From the NCBI GenBank assembly GCA_000434295.1, contig HF994935.1:453417-466549 (forward strand): 13,133 nt of DNA, read 5' to 3'. The notes beneath the pieces are model-generated. The model was not told the DNA's origin and did not search any database. It saw only the letters and a list, made by a program, of their open reading frames with translations. The translations under genes were made by a program, and so were the position numbers. Below are positions 6,201 through 13,133 of this stretch, piece after piece (the first letter of the stretch is position 1; each line of letters opens with the position of its first letter). The stretch comes from Acetobacter sp. CAG:977. GTDB taxonomy: Bacteria; Pseudomonadota; Alphaproteobacteria; CAAGCB01; CAG-977.

Positions 6201-7298
6201 ATGAACACATATCCCGTCCCCGCTCATGACAGCATTATGGAGCTTTCTGCGTATGTCGGAGGAGCCTCGTCTTTACAAGGCGTATCCAAGGTTATAAAGC
6301 TTTCTTCGAATGAAGGGGCTTTCGGAACGAATCCGACGGTTGTCGAAGCGTGTAAAAAGGCGGCGGACAAAATGTTCCGTTATCCCGACGGCGGATCCGT
6401 GCAATTGCGTCAAACGATTGCCGAAGTTCACGGGTTGGAAGAAAGCCGTATCGTTTGCGGGTGCGGTTCCGACGAACTGATAGGTTTGTTGTGCCACGCA
6501 TATTTGAATGACGGTGATGAAGTCATCGTGACGCAGTACGCGTTTTTGATGTATCGCCTTTATGCTTTGGGATGCGGAGCCGTCCCCGTTACCGTCATGG
6601 AAAAAGACAGACGGATAGACGTTGATGCCGTTTTGAATGCCGTTACGGACAAAACGAAAATAGTCTTTATAACCAATCCCGGAAACCCGACGGGAACATA
6701 TTTGAACGTTCGGGAAATTGACCGTTTATGTCGCGGTTTGCCGTCAAACGTCATGGTTGTTTTGGATTCGGCGTATGCGGAATATGTTCCTGCGTCCGAT
6801 TTTAACGCGGGCGAAGCGTTTGTCGGGAAATATCCGAATGTCGTGATGCTCAGGACATTTTCTAAAATTTACGGGCTGGGCGGTATTCGTCTGGGATGGA
6901 GCTATGCGTCACAGGAAATTACCGATGTTTTGAACCGTGTACGCGGTCCGTTTAACGTTAATTCGATAGCTCAGGCGGTCGGTGTCGCGGCGATGAAAGA
7001 CAGAGATTTCGTCAAGAAAAGCTTTGAGCATAATTTAAAATGGCAAACTGTTTTTCAACGGGAATTGCCGCGATTGGGGCTGACGGTTACGCCTTCCGTA
7101 ACGAACTTTATTTTGGCTGATTTTCCGACGGAAGGGGAAAAGACGGCGAAACGTGCCGACGAATTTTTGCGTTCCAAAGGCATAATCGTCAGAGCGGTCA
7201 ATTCGTACGGATTCCCGAATTCGTTAAGAATGACGATAGGAAACGACGAAGAAAGCGAAGCTTTGTTGTCGGCGCTGAAAGAATTTATGGCGGGTTAA
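6201..7298 (+). CDS. hisC: Histidinol-phosphate / aromatic aminotransferase
   Basis: This 365-residue PLP-dependent class I/II aminotransferase is of usual HisC length. It transfers an amino group between glutamate and imidazole-acetol phosphate in histidine synthesis; members next to chorismate mutase genes often also act on phenylpyruvate or prephenate. Visible signatures are LSSNEGAFG (34-42), the cofactor-phosphate region CGCGSDELI (86-94), NPGNPTG (159-165), LDSAYAEY (188-195; Asp189 for the PLP nitrogen), RTFSKIYGLGGIRLGW (218-233; Lys222 forms the Schiff base) and SLRMTIG (341-347; Arg343 for substrate carboxylate). The start at 6201 has AGGAG at 6190-6194, ideal spacing. It probably forms an operon with the chorismate mutase gene. 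In many relatives a TyrA-type dehydrogenase follows; here the next gene is on the other strand, so that gene is missing from this locus. Confidence 0.93.
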   Translation: MNTYPVPAHDSIMELSAYVGGASSLQGVSKVIKLSSNEGAFGTNPTVVEACKKAADKMFRYPDGGSVQLRQTIAEVHGLEESRIVCGCGSDELIGLLCHAYLNDGDEVIVTQYAFLMYRLYALGCGAVPVTVMEKDRRIDVDAVLNAVTDKTKIVFITNPGNPTGTYLNVREIDRLCRGLPSNVMVVLDSAYAEYVPASDFNAGEAFVGKYPNVVMLRTFSKIYGLGGIRLGWSYASQEITDVLNRVRGPFNVNSIAQAVGVAAMKDRDFVKKSFEHNLKWQTVFQRELPRLGLTVTPSVTNFILADFPTEGEKTAKRADEFLRSKGIIVRAVNSYGFPNSLRMTIGNDEESEALLSALKEFMAG

Positions 7299-7319
7299 GC
7301 TTTATATCCGAAACGCGAT

Positions 7320-7356
7320 TACGGGCGGGGCTAAGGTTCATCGCCCGTATTTTTTT
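7320..7356 (+). terminator. hisC terminator
   Basis: TACGGGCG (7320-7327) pairs with CGCCCGTA (7342-7349) across a 14-base loop, followed by seven T at 7350-7356. It ends the chorismate mutase-hisC transcript. The loop and 3' arm lie inside the last codons of the convergent DUF2125 gene, whose stop codon is at 7331-7333. There is no T-run on the minus strand. Confidence 0.8.
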
Positions 7357-8443
7357 CGATCAGGACGATCTGTCCTGCATATAAATTGCCGTCCTGATAG
7401 CTGAAAGACGTCGACAAAGACGGTCTGTTTTCGCCGTGTTCGACGGTTAATCTCGGTCCCAGCACGACTTTTGCGACGGACAAATTCCCGGAACTGATGA
7501 TATGTTCGTTTTCCAGAATTTCCAGCATATCAAAGAAGCCGTAAGCTTTTGCGGTGGCTGCCACGGTCGGTTCCAACGCGCCGTTCAAAGCGGCCGTGGC
7601 GGAAAATTCAGCCATCAAGGGCTTCCAAATGATTTCGCCTTTTTTAATTTCGACGGTACCGCTGTTGTCCAGCCAATCTTTTAACAGCGGCTTTTCGCGT
7701 TGATGAGAAATGCCGTCGATTTCTCCCGACAGATAAAGGTATTCGACGGTTTTGGGCAAACTTTGGTGTTTTCCTGCCGGCAAGACAATGTTTTCCGTTT
7801 GAAACGAATAAGAAAATGATGCAAGCCCGTCATGTTTTGCGGGAATCTTTTTTAAGCGGAAGAATAAGCGTTCAAAAGCTGACCCAGCCAAAGCGTTTTG
7901 AGTCCCCGAACGGACGTTTTGAATATATATTTTAACGGAAGCGGGGGAAAGCTTTGACCCGGTATTGATATCGGCGCGAGCATCGTCGGCTATAAAACGG
8001 ATATCGCCGTATTTTTCGGTTTTCAGCGAATGCGTTCCTCTCATGGAAAATGAAATATTGCGCGGCGCCAAAGGATTTAAAGTAATCGAGATGCGCCCTG
8101 CCTTAAACTGCCATCCGCCCATGCTTTTTGGTGCCGTAACGGTCAGGTCGTCCAAGTACAAACCGCTTTGCAACGCCAGAAAAGAGGATTTAGGTTCTTT
8201 GTAGGAAACTCCGAAACCGTTTGCGCCGATTTCTTTAAAAAAGTTGAAAACTCGGGCACGCAGGACTCGTTCGCCCTGCCAGCAAACGGCGAAATACATC
8301 ATCAGCAACGTCAATAACAGCAACTGCCAACCTTTTTTCCCGAAAGCCCCGCGCATTTCTGCGAACAAGGAACCATGCCGCTTGTCGGGAGCAGGATTTT
8401 TTACGTTGGGTTGCAGATTCGGTATTTTGCTGGTGTTTAACAT
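7331..8443 (-). CDS. DUF2125 family membrane-anchored protein
   Basis: This encodes 370 residues. A short basic N-terminus is followed by one hydrophobic segment (about 39-55, WQLLLLTLLMMYFAVCW), so the bulk of the protein should lie in the periplasm. The rest is rich in strands: GLYLDDLTVTAPKSMGGWQF and GRISITLNPLAPRNISF near the front, and near the end SLSTSFSYQDGNLYAGQIVL, which matches the closing region of alphaproteobacterial DUF2125 proteins (hydrophobic, dGxLyxGpi). The family has no established function. The frame stays open to an ATG at 8509, but I prefer 8443: the stretch between is an AT-rich, promoter-like island (8461-8500), and the longer start would leave only 23 bases to the divergent HAD gene. 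Neither start has a clear ribosome binding site. In relatives this family is often found near hisC/tyrA genes, as here. Confidence 0.75.
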   Translation of the reverse strand: MLNTSKIPNLQPNVKNPAPDKRHGSLFAEMRGAFGKKGWQLLLLTLLMMYFAVCWQGERVLRARVFNFFKEIGANGFGVSYKEPKSSFLALQSGLYLDDLTVTAPKSMGGWQFKAGRISITLNPLAPRNISFSMRGTHSLKTEKYGDIRFIADDARADINTGSKLSPASVKIYIQNVRSGTQNALAGSAFERLFFRLKKIPAKHDGLASFSYSFQTENIVLPAGKHQSLPKTVEYLYLSGEIDGISHQREKPLLKDWLDNSGTVEIKKGEIIWKPLMAEFSATAALNGALEPTVAATAKAYGFFDMLEILENEHIISSGNLSVAKVVLGPRLTVEHGENRPSLSTSFSYQDGNLYAGQIVLIEKNTGDEP

Positions 8444-8460
8444 TTTTGAGGGGATAAGTG

Positions 8461-8500
8461 TTAAGCAATTTTCTAAAGTTATATTATATAAAAAAAAAGA
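8461..8500. promoter_or_regulatory. AT-rich divergent promoter region
   Basis: This 40-base stretch between the DUF2125 and HAD genes is almost all A/T and holds -10-like hexamers on both strands: TATATT at 8480-8485 on plus and TATAAT (complement of 8483-8488) on minus. I could not match strong -35 boxes to either, so the exact promoters remain uncertain. Confidence 0.4.
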
Positions 8501-8532
8501 TTCTGACATTCTTTTTTTGCAGGAGAGACGGT

Positions 8533-9138
8533 ATGGAAAAAATTGAAGCGGTCGTTTTCGATTTCGGAGGCGTTTTAATAGATTGGAACCCTCGTTATTT
8601 ATACGACAAGGTCTTTAAGACGCCCCAAGAAACGGAATATTTTTTGCAAAACATCTGCACGTCCGAATGGAATTGGCTTATGGACAAGGGAAAGCCCTTT
8701 GAGCTTTCCGTCAAAGAATTGCAATCTCAACATCCCGAATATTCCGAACAAATAGAAATGTTTGACAAACGCTGGGAAGAAATGATCGGCAAGGTCAATG
8801 AAGACACCGTCAGCATTTTAAAAGAAGTTTCCGCCAAACTTCCCGTTTACGGATTGACGAACTGGTCTGCGGAAAAGTTCAAGATCGTCCGTCCGAAATA
8901 CGATTTTATGAACATTTTTGACGGGATCGTCGTTTCCGGTATTGAAAAACAAGCCAAGCCGGAAGAACCGATTTTTCGTATTTTATTGCAACGTTACGGG
9001 CTTAAAGCCGAAAGCACGTTTTTTACCGATGATTCGGAATTAAACATTGCGACGGCAACCCGTTTGGGATTTCGGACGCACCGTTTTGTTTCGGCACGGG
9101 CGCTTCGTTCGGAATTGGAAAAGAACGGCGTCTTATAA
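8533..9138 (+). CDS. HAD-superfamily hydrolase (subfamily IA)
   Basis: This 201-residue cytoplasmic protein is a haloacid-dehalogenase-type hydrolase, probably a phosphatase on a small metabolite. The four HAD motifs are visible: motif I FDFGGVLIDW (nucleophile Asp10, with Gly12 where classic phosphatases have the second Asp), motif II YGLTNWS (Thr109), motif III QAKPEEPIF (Lys142) and motif IV FFTDDSELN (Asp166, Asp167). Residues 20-90 form the helical cap typical of subfamily IA; the pattern LTNWS and FDGIVVSG fits the YihX / 2-haloacid-dehalogenase-like branch. The second Asp is often replaced by Gly in that branch, so activity is not excluded. I chose the ATG at 8533 because AGGAG is at 8521-8525; longer in-frame starts run through the AT-rich promoter island. 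It appears to be a single-gene unit. The substrate cannot be told from sequence. Confidence 0.9.
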   Translation: MEKIEAVVFDFGGVLIDWNPRYLYDKVFKTPQETEYFLQNICTSEWNWLMDKGKPFELSVKELQSQHPEYSEQIEMFDKRWEEMIGKVNEDTVSILKEVSAKLPVYGLTNWSAEKFKIVRPKYDFMNIFDGIVVSGIEKQAKPEEPIFRILLQRYGLKAESTFFTDDSELNIATATRLGFRTHRFVSARALRSELEKNGVL

Positions 9139-9154
9139 GCTTTCGGGAACAATA

Positions 9155-9187
9155 AAAAAGCCTCCGAAAAACGGAGACTTTTTGTTT
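9155..9187. terminator. Bidirectional terminator between HAD gene and ppiD
   Basis: CTCCG (9162-9166) pairs with CGGAG (9172-9176) around an A5 loop; after one C/A mismatch the stem extends through A5G (9155-9160) and CT5 (9178-9183). T-runs follow on both strands, so it ends both convergent genes. Confidence 0.85.
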
Positions 9188-9199
9188 TTAAGAGATTTA

Positions 9200-11107
9200 T
9201 CAGTAATAATCTTCTTCCAGATTTTTGGTCATTGCGCCGAACGCTTCGTTGGCGGCATCTTCGTTGATGGTCAAATCGAATTCTTCGCCGAAAGCGTTTA
9301 AGAGGGCGTTTGTGCGTTCGGCGGCTTTTTCTTCAACGATTTGCCGGCGCAACTGCGCGACGTCCAGAACGTTTTTCTTCGGATCGGCGGGAATGACCTT
9401 GACGGCACGGGTTACGATATAGCCGTTGGGGGCGGGAACGCTGACAACTTCTCCGACGGGTCTGTTAAACAAAGCAAACATGGCATTGGAAGGCAACATT
9501 TGTTTGCGACGGGTCAAATCAGGGATGCGTTCGTACGTAACGTTGTATTTCTTTGCCGCATCTTTTGGCTTTGCGCCGTTCATCAAATCTTTTTCAATTT
9601 TTTTGATGATGCTTTTGGCTTCTTCTTTTTGTTTTTGTTCCGTCCATGCTTTTTTCAAAGCGGGCAAAGCTTTTTCATACGTTTTCATCGTCGGTTCGAC
9701 GACTTCGTCGACGCGCAACACGAAATATCCCGAACCGTTTTCGGTCATGGGCGTGTCGCGTCCCTGTTCGTACAGGAAAGCCATGGAAACGATGTCTTCG
9801 GGCAGAGCCGTTTTATTTCCGTTTTCGTCGTTTCCTGCGGAATCGATGTTTTTATATGATTTTACGGGCAGTTTCGCATCTTTTGCGACGGTTTCCAGCT
9901 TTTCTCCGGCGCCGAGACGGTCGTCCAGCGTTTTTGACAGCTCCGTTAACTTGTCAAAAGCCAAGGCGTTTTTGACTTTTTCTTCCAAATCTTTTTTGAC
10001 TTCGGCGAACTTCTTTTCGATTTTGGGCGTGATTTTATTGACGCGCAGAATCTGCCAACCGAAAGACGTCTGTACGGGACCTACGATTTCGCCTTTTTTG
10101 GCGTTAAAGACGGCTTCGCTCCAATCTGCCGTGGCGGTGGACGGAGTAATGTCGCCCAGCTGAGTCATGTCGTCCGTTTGTCCGGCTTCGCGTTGAGCGA
10201 CTTTAAAGAAATCTTCGCCTTTCTTTACGGCATCAAACGCTTTTTGAGCGGCGTCTTGAGTATCAAAGAGCATTTGGTCAACGTTGCGGACTTCTTCAAC
10301 GGTATAGGCGCTTTTATCCTGTTCGTACAAATCGCGCAATTCGCTGTCGGACACGTTGATTTGTTTTTTGACGTCGTCCAAAGACAAAGACATTACCGTA
10401 AAAGACCGGTATTCGGGCGCCATCAGGCTTTCGGAGATGTCTTCGTAAGTTTTTTCCAGTTCTTTGCGAGTCGGCTTTTGTTTGATTTTAATTTTTTCGG
10501 GATTGATTTTAAAAACGTCGACGACGCGTTTTTCGGCGTCAAGACGGTACGCCGTTTCTGCGAATTCGGGCGGTAAAACGGTGGCGGCTTTGACGGCTTC
10601 GGCGATTTGGGCGTATTTCATGTCCAAAAAGGTGTCCGCGACGAAATTTTTTTCGTTCTGTCCCGTGTTTTTCAGAAATTCGTTAAACGCGCTTCTGCTG
10701 AACGTTCCGTCCAGCCCCGAGAACATCGGTTCGTTCATGATGGATTGTCTGACGGCGTCTTCGGGAACGGCCAGCCCCAGATGATTGACGGTTTCGTTCA
10801 TGGCGGCGCGCGATCCCGTTTCGCGCAGGGTTGAAATGAGCATGCCGCGTTCGACGGCGTCTTTTAACGTGAACTGTCCGCCGGTCATGCGGCTGAGCGC
10901 ATCGACGTTTCTGCGGAATTTATCCATCAGTTCCTGAGTTGAAACTTTAGTGCTTCCGACGGACACGACGGTTTTGTTGTCAAAGCTCAATCCCGAAGAA
11001 CTGACGCCGAACAAAGTCATAAAGCTTAACGCGGTCAGGATAAGAATACCTTTAACGAACCAACTGTCTTTTTGATCACGGAAAAATTTTAACATCAGGG
11101 AACCCAT
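9200..11107 (-). CDS. ppiD: PpiD-like periplasmic folding chaperone
   Basis: This 635-residue protein is a membrane-anchored SurA/PpiD-type chaperone that would hold newly exported proteins near the Sec translocon. One transmembrane helix lies at about residues 18-36, after a basic FFRDQKDSW start. A SurA-N-like helical domain follows (about 45-260), then a parvulin rotamase domain (about 272-360, with GEDFFKVAQREAGQ, GDITP, GPVQTSFGWQILRV). The region after 365 is long, helical and charged, with another rotamase-like stretch (SGYFVLRVDEV). The usual parvulin His is replaced: VRNVDQMLF stands where active parvulins have RHI, as in E. coli PpiD, so isomerase activity is doubtful. Two starts are possible: ATG at 11107, or at 11095 (MLKFFRDQK, like known relatives); neither has a clear ribosome binding site. 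It is divergent from tpiA-secG, a usual alphaproteobacterial arrangement. Confidence 0.92.
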   Translation of the reverse strand: MGSLMLKFFRDQKDSWFVKGILILTALSFMTLFGVSSSGLSFDNKTVVSVGSTKVSTQELMDKFRRNVDALSRMTGGQFTLKDAVERGMLISTLRETGSRAAMNETVNHLGLAVPEDAVRQSIMNEPMFSGLDGTFSRSAFNEFLKNTGQNEKNFVADTFLDMKYAQIAEAVKAATVLPPEFAETAYRLDAEKRVVDVFKINPEKIKIKQKPTRKELEKTYEDISESLMAPEYRSFTVMSLSLDDVKKQINVSDSELRDLYEQDKSAYTVEEVRNVDQMLFDTQDAAQKAFDAVKKGEDFFKVAQREAGQTDDMTQLGDITPSTATADWSEAVFNAKKGEIVGPVQTSFGWQILRVNKITPKIEKKFAEVKKDLEEKVKNALAFDKLTELSKTLDDRLGAGEKLETVAKDAKLPVKSYKNIDSAGNDENGNKTALPEDIVSMAFLYEQGRDTPMTENGSGYFVLRVDEVVEPTMKTYEKALPALKKAWTEQKQKEEAKSIIKKIEKDLMNGAKPKDAAKKYNVTYERIPDLTRRKQMLPSNAMFALFNRPVGEVVSVPAPNGYIVTRAVKVIPADPKKNVLDVAQLRRQIVEEKAAERTNALLNAFGEEFDLTINEDAANEAFGAMTKNLEEDYY

Positions 11108-11122
11108 TTTTTATAAAAGAAC

Positions 11123-11148
11123 CGAACAGATAATAAAATCCCTGTTCG
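11123..11148 (-). repeat. Inverted repeat over the ppiD promoter
   Basis: CGAACAG (11123-11129) and CTGTTCG (11142-11148) form a perfect 7-bp inverted repeat with a 12-base gap. One arm lies between the -35 and -10 hexamers and the other just after the -10, where transcription would start. This placement suits a repressor operator. A further CTGTTC occurs at 11230-11235 in the tpiA promoter region. The repeat is seen directly; binding is inferred. Confidence 0.55.
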
Positions 11149-11158
11149 CCGAAGGCAA
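11130..11158 (-). promoter_or_regulatory. ppiD promoter
   Basis: On the minus strand TTGCCT (complement of 11153-11158) and TATTAT (complement of 11130-11135) are separated by exactly 17 bases, matching the sigma-70 consensus at 4/6 and 5/6. Transcription would start near 11123, leaving a leader of about 16 bases to the ATG at 11107 or 28 to that at 11095. Confidence 0.6.
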
Positions 11159-11211
11159 CAGACTTTTATTAAAAAGAAGGGCGATTAAGCGAAATTAAAT
11201 GTTTTTTTCGG

Positions 11212-11240
11212 TTTGCTCCTGTGGTACACCTGTTCATAAT
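11212..11240 (+). promoter_or_regulatory. Candidate tpiA promoter
   Basis: CATAAT at 11235-11240 matches the -10 consensus at five of six positions. The best -35 is weak: TTTGCT (11212-11217) at 17-bp spacing or TTGCTC (11213-11218) at 16. Placement about 36 bases before the tpiA ATG is reasonable. Confidence 0.3.
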
Positions 11241-11276
11241 TTTTAATTATGGCTGTTAAAACGTATGGAGTAAGAA

Positions 11277-12035
11277 ATGGCGAATAGACGTCCTTTGATT
11301 GCCGGAAACTGGAAAATGAACTGTTTAAGGGAAAGTGCGGCCGCACTGGCATCCGGCATTGCCGAGAAATATGCGGCAGTCAAGGATCCGAACTGTGAAG
11401 TTTTGATTTGTCCGCCTTCGATATTGATTCCTGCGGCGGTTCAGGCTGCGGCGGGACGCATTGAAGTCGGGGCTCAGGACTGCCATGCGGCCGAATCGGG
11501 CGCTCACACGGGGGACACTTCGGTCGGCATGATTAAAGACGCGGGGTGTTCTTATGTTATCGTCGGTCATTCCGAACGCCGTACGGATCATCATGAAACG
11601 GATGCCGAGATTCAGGCAAAGGCCGCGGCGGTTATTGCGAACGGTCTGAAGGTTATTATTTGCATCGGCGAAACGGAAGCCGAACGCGACGCCGGCAAGA
11701 CGATAGACGTTTGCCGCCGCCAGATTCAAGGTTCCGTTCCCGCGAATGCGACGGCGGAAAACACGGTAATCGCATATGAACCCGTATGGGCGATCGGCAC
11801 GGGACGTACGCCGACGTCAGCCGACGTGGAAGAGGTTCATGCGGCCATTCGTGCGGAAATCGCCGCGAAATTGGGACAAAAGGAAGCCGACGGAATGCGT
11901 TTGCTGTACGGCGGTTCCGTAAAGCCCGCGAATGCCGCCGAACTGATGGCGTTGCCTGACGTTGACGGAGCACTGGTCGGCGGAGCCAGCTTGAAGGTCG
12001 CCGATTTCTGGGCGATTATCGAAACCGACATTTAA
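11277..12035 (+). CDS. tpiA: Triosephosphate isomerase
   Basis: This 252-residue enzyme interconverts dihydroxyacetone phosphate and glyceraldehyde 3-phosphate in glycolysis and gluconeogenesis; it is a cytoplasmic TIM barrel of normal length. Active-site residues are all in place: Asn11 and Lys13 in AGNWKMN, His98 in VIVGHSERR, and Glu168 in AYEPVWAIGTG (166-176), the last also containing the flexible loop that closes on the substrate. ICIGETEAERDAG (128-140) and YGGSVKPANA, with VGGASL close behind, hold the phosphate-binding elements. The ATG at 11277 has GGAG at 11267-11270. secG follows 30 bases after the stop with no terminator between, so the two are likely co-transcribed. Confidence 0.98.
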   Translation: MANRRPLIAGNWKMNCLRESAAALASGIAEKYAAVKDPNCEVLICPPSILIPAAVQAAAGRIEVGAQDCHAAESGAHTGDTSVGMIKDAGCSYVIVGHSERRTDHHETDAEIQAKAAAVIANGLKVIICIGETEAERDAGKTIDVCRRQIQGSVPANATAENTVIAYEPVWAIGTGRTPTSADVEEVHAAIRAEIAAKLGQKEADGMRLLYGGSVKPANAAELMALPDVDGALVGGASLKVADFWAIIETDI

Positions 12036-12065
12036 TCACCCCCCTTTGAAACAAGAGGTTTGCAG

Positions 12066-12392
12066 ATGCATACGATTATATTGACCATTCATGTCATATT
12101 GGCGGTTTGCCTGGTTGCCGTGATATTGATGCAGCGTTCCGAAGGCGGTGCGCTGGGCGGCTTGGGCGGCGGCGGAATGAACAGCTTTATGACGGGGCGC
12201 TCCGTCGGGAACGTTTTGACGCGCACGACGGCGATATTGGCGACCTGCTTTATGATTACAAGCCTGACGCTGGCGATTATGAGCAAAAGCGAAGCGGCAA
12301 AAGCGGGACAGTCTTTTTTGGATCGTCCGGCGGTAACGCAAAACGAAACGCAGGCTCCCGCAGTTCCGGTCGTTCCCGTTTCATCAAAGTAA
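12066..12392 (+). CDS. secG: Preprotein translocase subunit SecG
   Basis: This 108-residue inner-membrane protein is the SecG subunit of the SecYEG channel, which helps SecA-driven protein export. It has two transmembrane helices (about residues 3-21 and 53-72) joined by the signature loop ILMQRSEGGALGGLGGGG, followed by a short polar tail rich in Ala, Pro and Val (about 74-108) of the sort common in alphaproteobacteria. I chose the ATG at 12066 because AGAGG at 12054-12058 is correctly spaced; a TTG at 12060 in frame is too close to it. It follows tpiA and ends at a hairpin terminator. The neighbour normally expected next, pyrG, is elsewhere in this window. Confidence 0.95.
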   Translation: MHTIILTIHVILAVCLVAVILMQRSEGGALGGLGGGGMNSFMTGRSVGNVLTRTTAILATCFMITSLTLAIMSKSEAAKAGQSFLDRPAVTQNETQAPAVPVVPVSSK

Positions 12393-12397
12393 TTTTT

Positions 12398-12431
12398 GAA
12401 GGAGGCTCTCGGGTCTCCTTCTTTGTTTTTT
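12398..12431 (+). terminator. Terminator after secG
   Basis: GAAGGAG (12398-12404) pairs with CTCCTTC (12415-12421) around a ten-base loop, followed by TTTGTTTTTT (12422-12431). It lies 20 bases before the kdsA start, so kdsA needs read-through or a promoter overlapping secG or the hairpin. Confidence 0.8.
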
Positions 12432-12451
12432 AAGCGTTAAGGAAAGAAGAT

Positions 12452-13133
12452 ATGACAAATCGCCGCATAACGGTAGGAAATGTAACTGCAGGCAATGATT
12501 TGCCGTTTGTTTTGATCGGCGGTCCGTGCCAAATAGAAAGCAAGGATCATGCAATCGGCTTGGCGGGAAAGATTTATGAAATCGCCAAAGAACTGGATAT
12601 TCCGTATATATTTAAAGCCTCGTTCGACAAAGCGAACCGGACTTCGGCGACGGGTGCGCGCGGGATAGGCTTGGAAAAGGCTTTGGATGTTTTTTCGGAA
12701 ATCAAAAAGCTCTACGGCTGTCCCGTGGTAACGGACGTTCATGAACCGTATCAGTGTGCAGAAGTCGCTCCGGTTGTTGATGTTTTACAAATTCCCGCTT
12801 TTTTGTGCCGTCAAACGGATTTGGTGGTTGCGGCGGCGAAAACGGGGCGCGTTTTAAACATTAAAAAAGGTCAGTTTTTGGCTCCGTGGGATATGAAGAA
12901 CGTTGTTGCCAAAGCGGAAACGGCGGGTAATCCGAATGTGATGGTTACGGAGCGGGGCGTATCGTTCGGTTATAACACGCTGGTAGTTGACATGCGTTCT
13001 TTGCCGATTATGGCGCAACAGACGGGGTGCCCCGTTATCATGGATGCGACGCACGCGGTGCAGCAGCCCGGCGGTCAAGGAACCAGCACGGGCGGTCAGC
13101 GCGAATTTGCGCCTGTTTTGGCACGTGCGGCTG
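12452..13133 (+). CDS. kdsA: 3-deoxy-8-phosphooctulonate (KDO8P) synthase, partial
   Basis: The first 227 residues are present; the gene runs off the right edge (family length roughly 275-285). KdsA condenses phosphoenolpyruvate with arabinose 5-phosphate to make KDO 8-phosphate, the precursor of the Kdo sugar in the inner core of lipopolysaccharide, in the cytoplasm. Matching blocks are NDLPFVLIGGPCQIES (15-30), PYIFKASFDKANR, VVTDVHEP, LQIPAFLCRQTDLVVAAAKTG, ERGVSFGYNTLVVDMR and MDATHAVQQPGG. Cys26 in GGPC is the metal-binding cysteine of metal-dependent KdsA enzymes; E. coli, a metal-independent type, has Asn there. The start at 12452 has AAGGA at 12439-12443. Its presence points to a Gram-negative organism with Kdo-containing lipopolysaccharide. 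Confidence 0.96.
   Translation, partial: MTNRRITVGNVTAGNDLPFVLIGGPCQIESKDHAIGLAGKIYEIAKELDIPYIFKASFDKANRTSATGARGIGLEKALDVFSEIKKLYGCPVVTDVHEPYQCAEVAPVVDVLQIPAFLCRQTDLVVAAAKTGRVLNIKKGQFLAPWDMKNVVAKAETAGNPNVMVTERGVSFGYNTLVVDMRSLPIMAQQTGCPVIMDATHAVQQPGGQGTSTGGQREFAPVLARAA

Noticed and set aside
8444..8509. Longer start (ATG 8509) for the DUF2125 gene
   Set aside because: It would translate the AT-rich promoter-like island and leave 23 bases between divergent starts; the ATG at 8443 fits better, though not proven.
9426..10163. 245-codon open frame on plus strand opposite ppiD
   Set aside because: It lies wholly inside ppiD on the other strand, and its Ser/Phe-rich product looks like a shadow of Lys/Glu-rich coding.
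11123..11148. LexA (SOS) box at the ppiD promoter
   Set aside because: The arms contain GAAC and GTTC, but the spacing between them does not match the alphaproteobacterial GTTC-N7-GTTC box or the Gram-positive form.
1..13133. CRISPR array, insertion sequence or defence system
   Set aside because: No regularly spaced repeats, transposase-like protein, terminal inverted repeats with target duplication, or known defence motifs were seen.

Overview
The window looks like chromosomal core sequence from an alphaproteobacterium of moderate GC, probably an uncultured host-associated lineage. The main evidence is the ppiD/tpiA/secG/kdsA cluster, a DUF2125-family protein, a chorismate mutase next to a histidinol-phosphate/aromatic aminotransferase, and a conserved alphaproteobacterial-type lipoprotein. 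Genes are packed tightly, several convergent pairs share one hairpin terminator, and most starts have AGGAG-like ribosome binding sites. I cannot name the genus.

Layout. 1-257: AT-rich leader with no gene and no promoter I would defend; the T-run at the left edge could be the tail of a terminator lying outside the window. 258-1182: two small AT-rich lipoprotein genes on +, one TRL-like and one with a PEGA-like domain, separated by a perfect hairpin. 1248-1667: a small basic protein whose second half resembles phage terminase small subunits. 1705-2517 (-): a six-helix membrane protein with a C-terminal CC..C motif. 2603-4243 (-): pyrG. 4378-4830 (+): a conserved lipoprotein. 4893-5234 (-): hisI. 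5331-7298 (+): chorismate mutase and hisC, probably one operon. 7331-8443 (-): DUF2125 protein. 8533-9138 (+): a HAD hydrolase. 9200-11107 (-): ppiD. 11277-13133 (+): tpiA, secG and kdsA, the last cut by the window edge.

How the genes fit together. pyrG, tpiA, secG and kdsA normally travel together in alphaproteobacteria. Here pyrG sits about 7 kb away on the other strand while secG is followed directly by kdsA. Chorismate mutase and HisC together would serve phenylalanine/tyrosine and histidine synthesis, and hisI contributes to histidine. PpiD and SecG belong to protein export, kdsA to lipopolysaccharide (Kdo) synthesis, and tpiA to glycolysis.

I found no mobile element, CRISPR array, rRNA, tRNA, defence system or clear new multi-gene system. 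The parts that most deserve a second look are the AT-rich left end (258-1667), the Cys-motif membrane protein, the dyad over the ppiD promoter and the degenerate PheA-like tail of the chorismate mutase.
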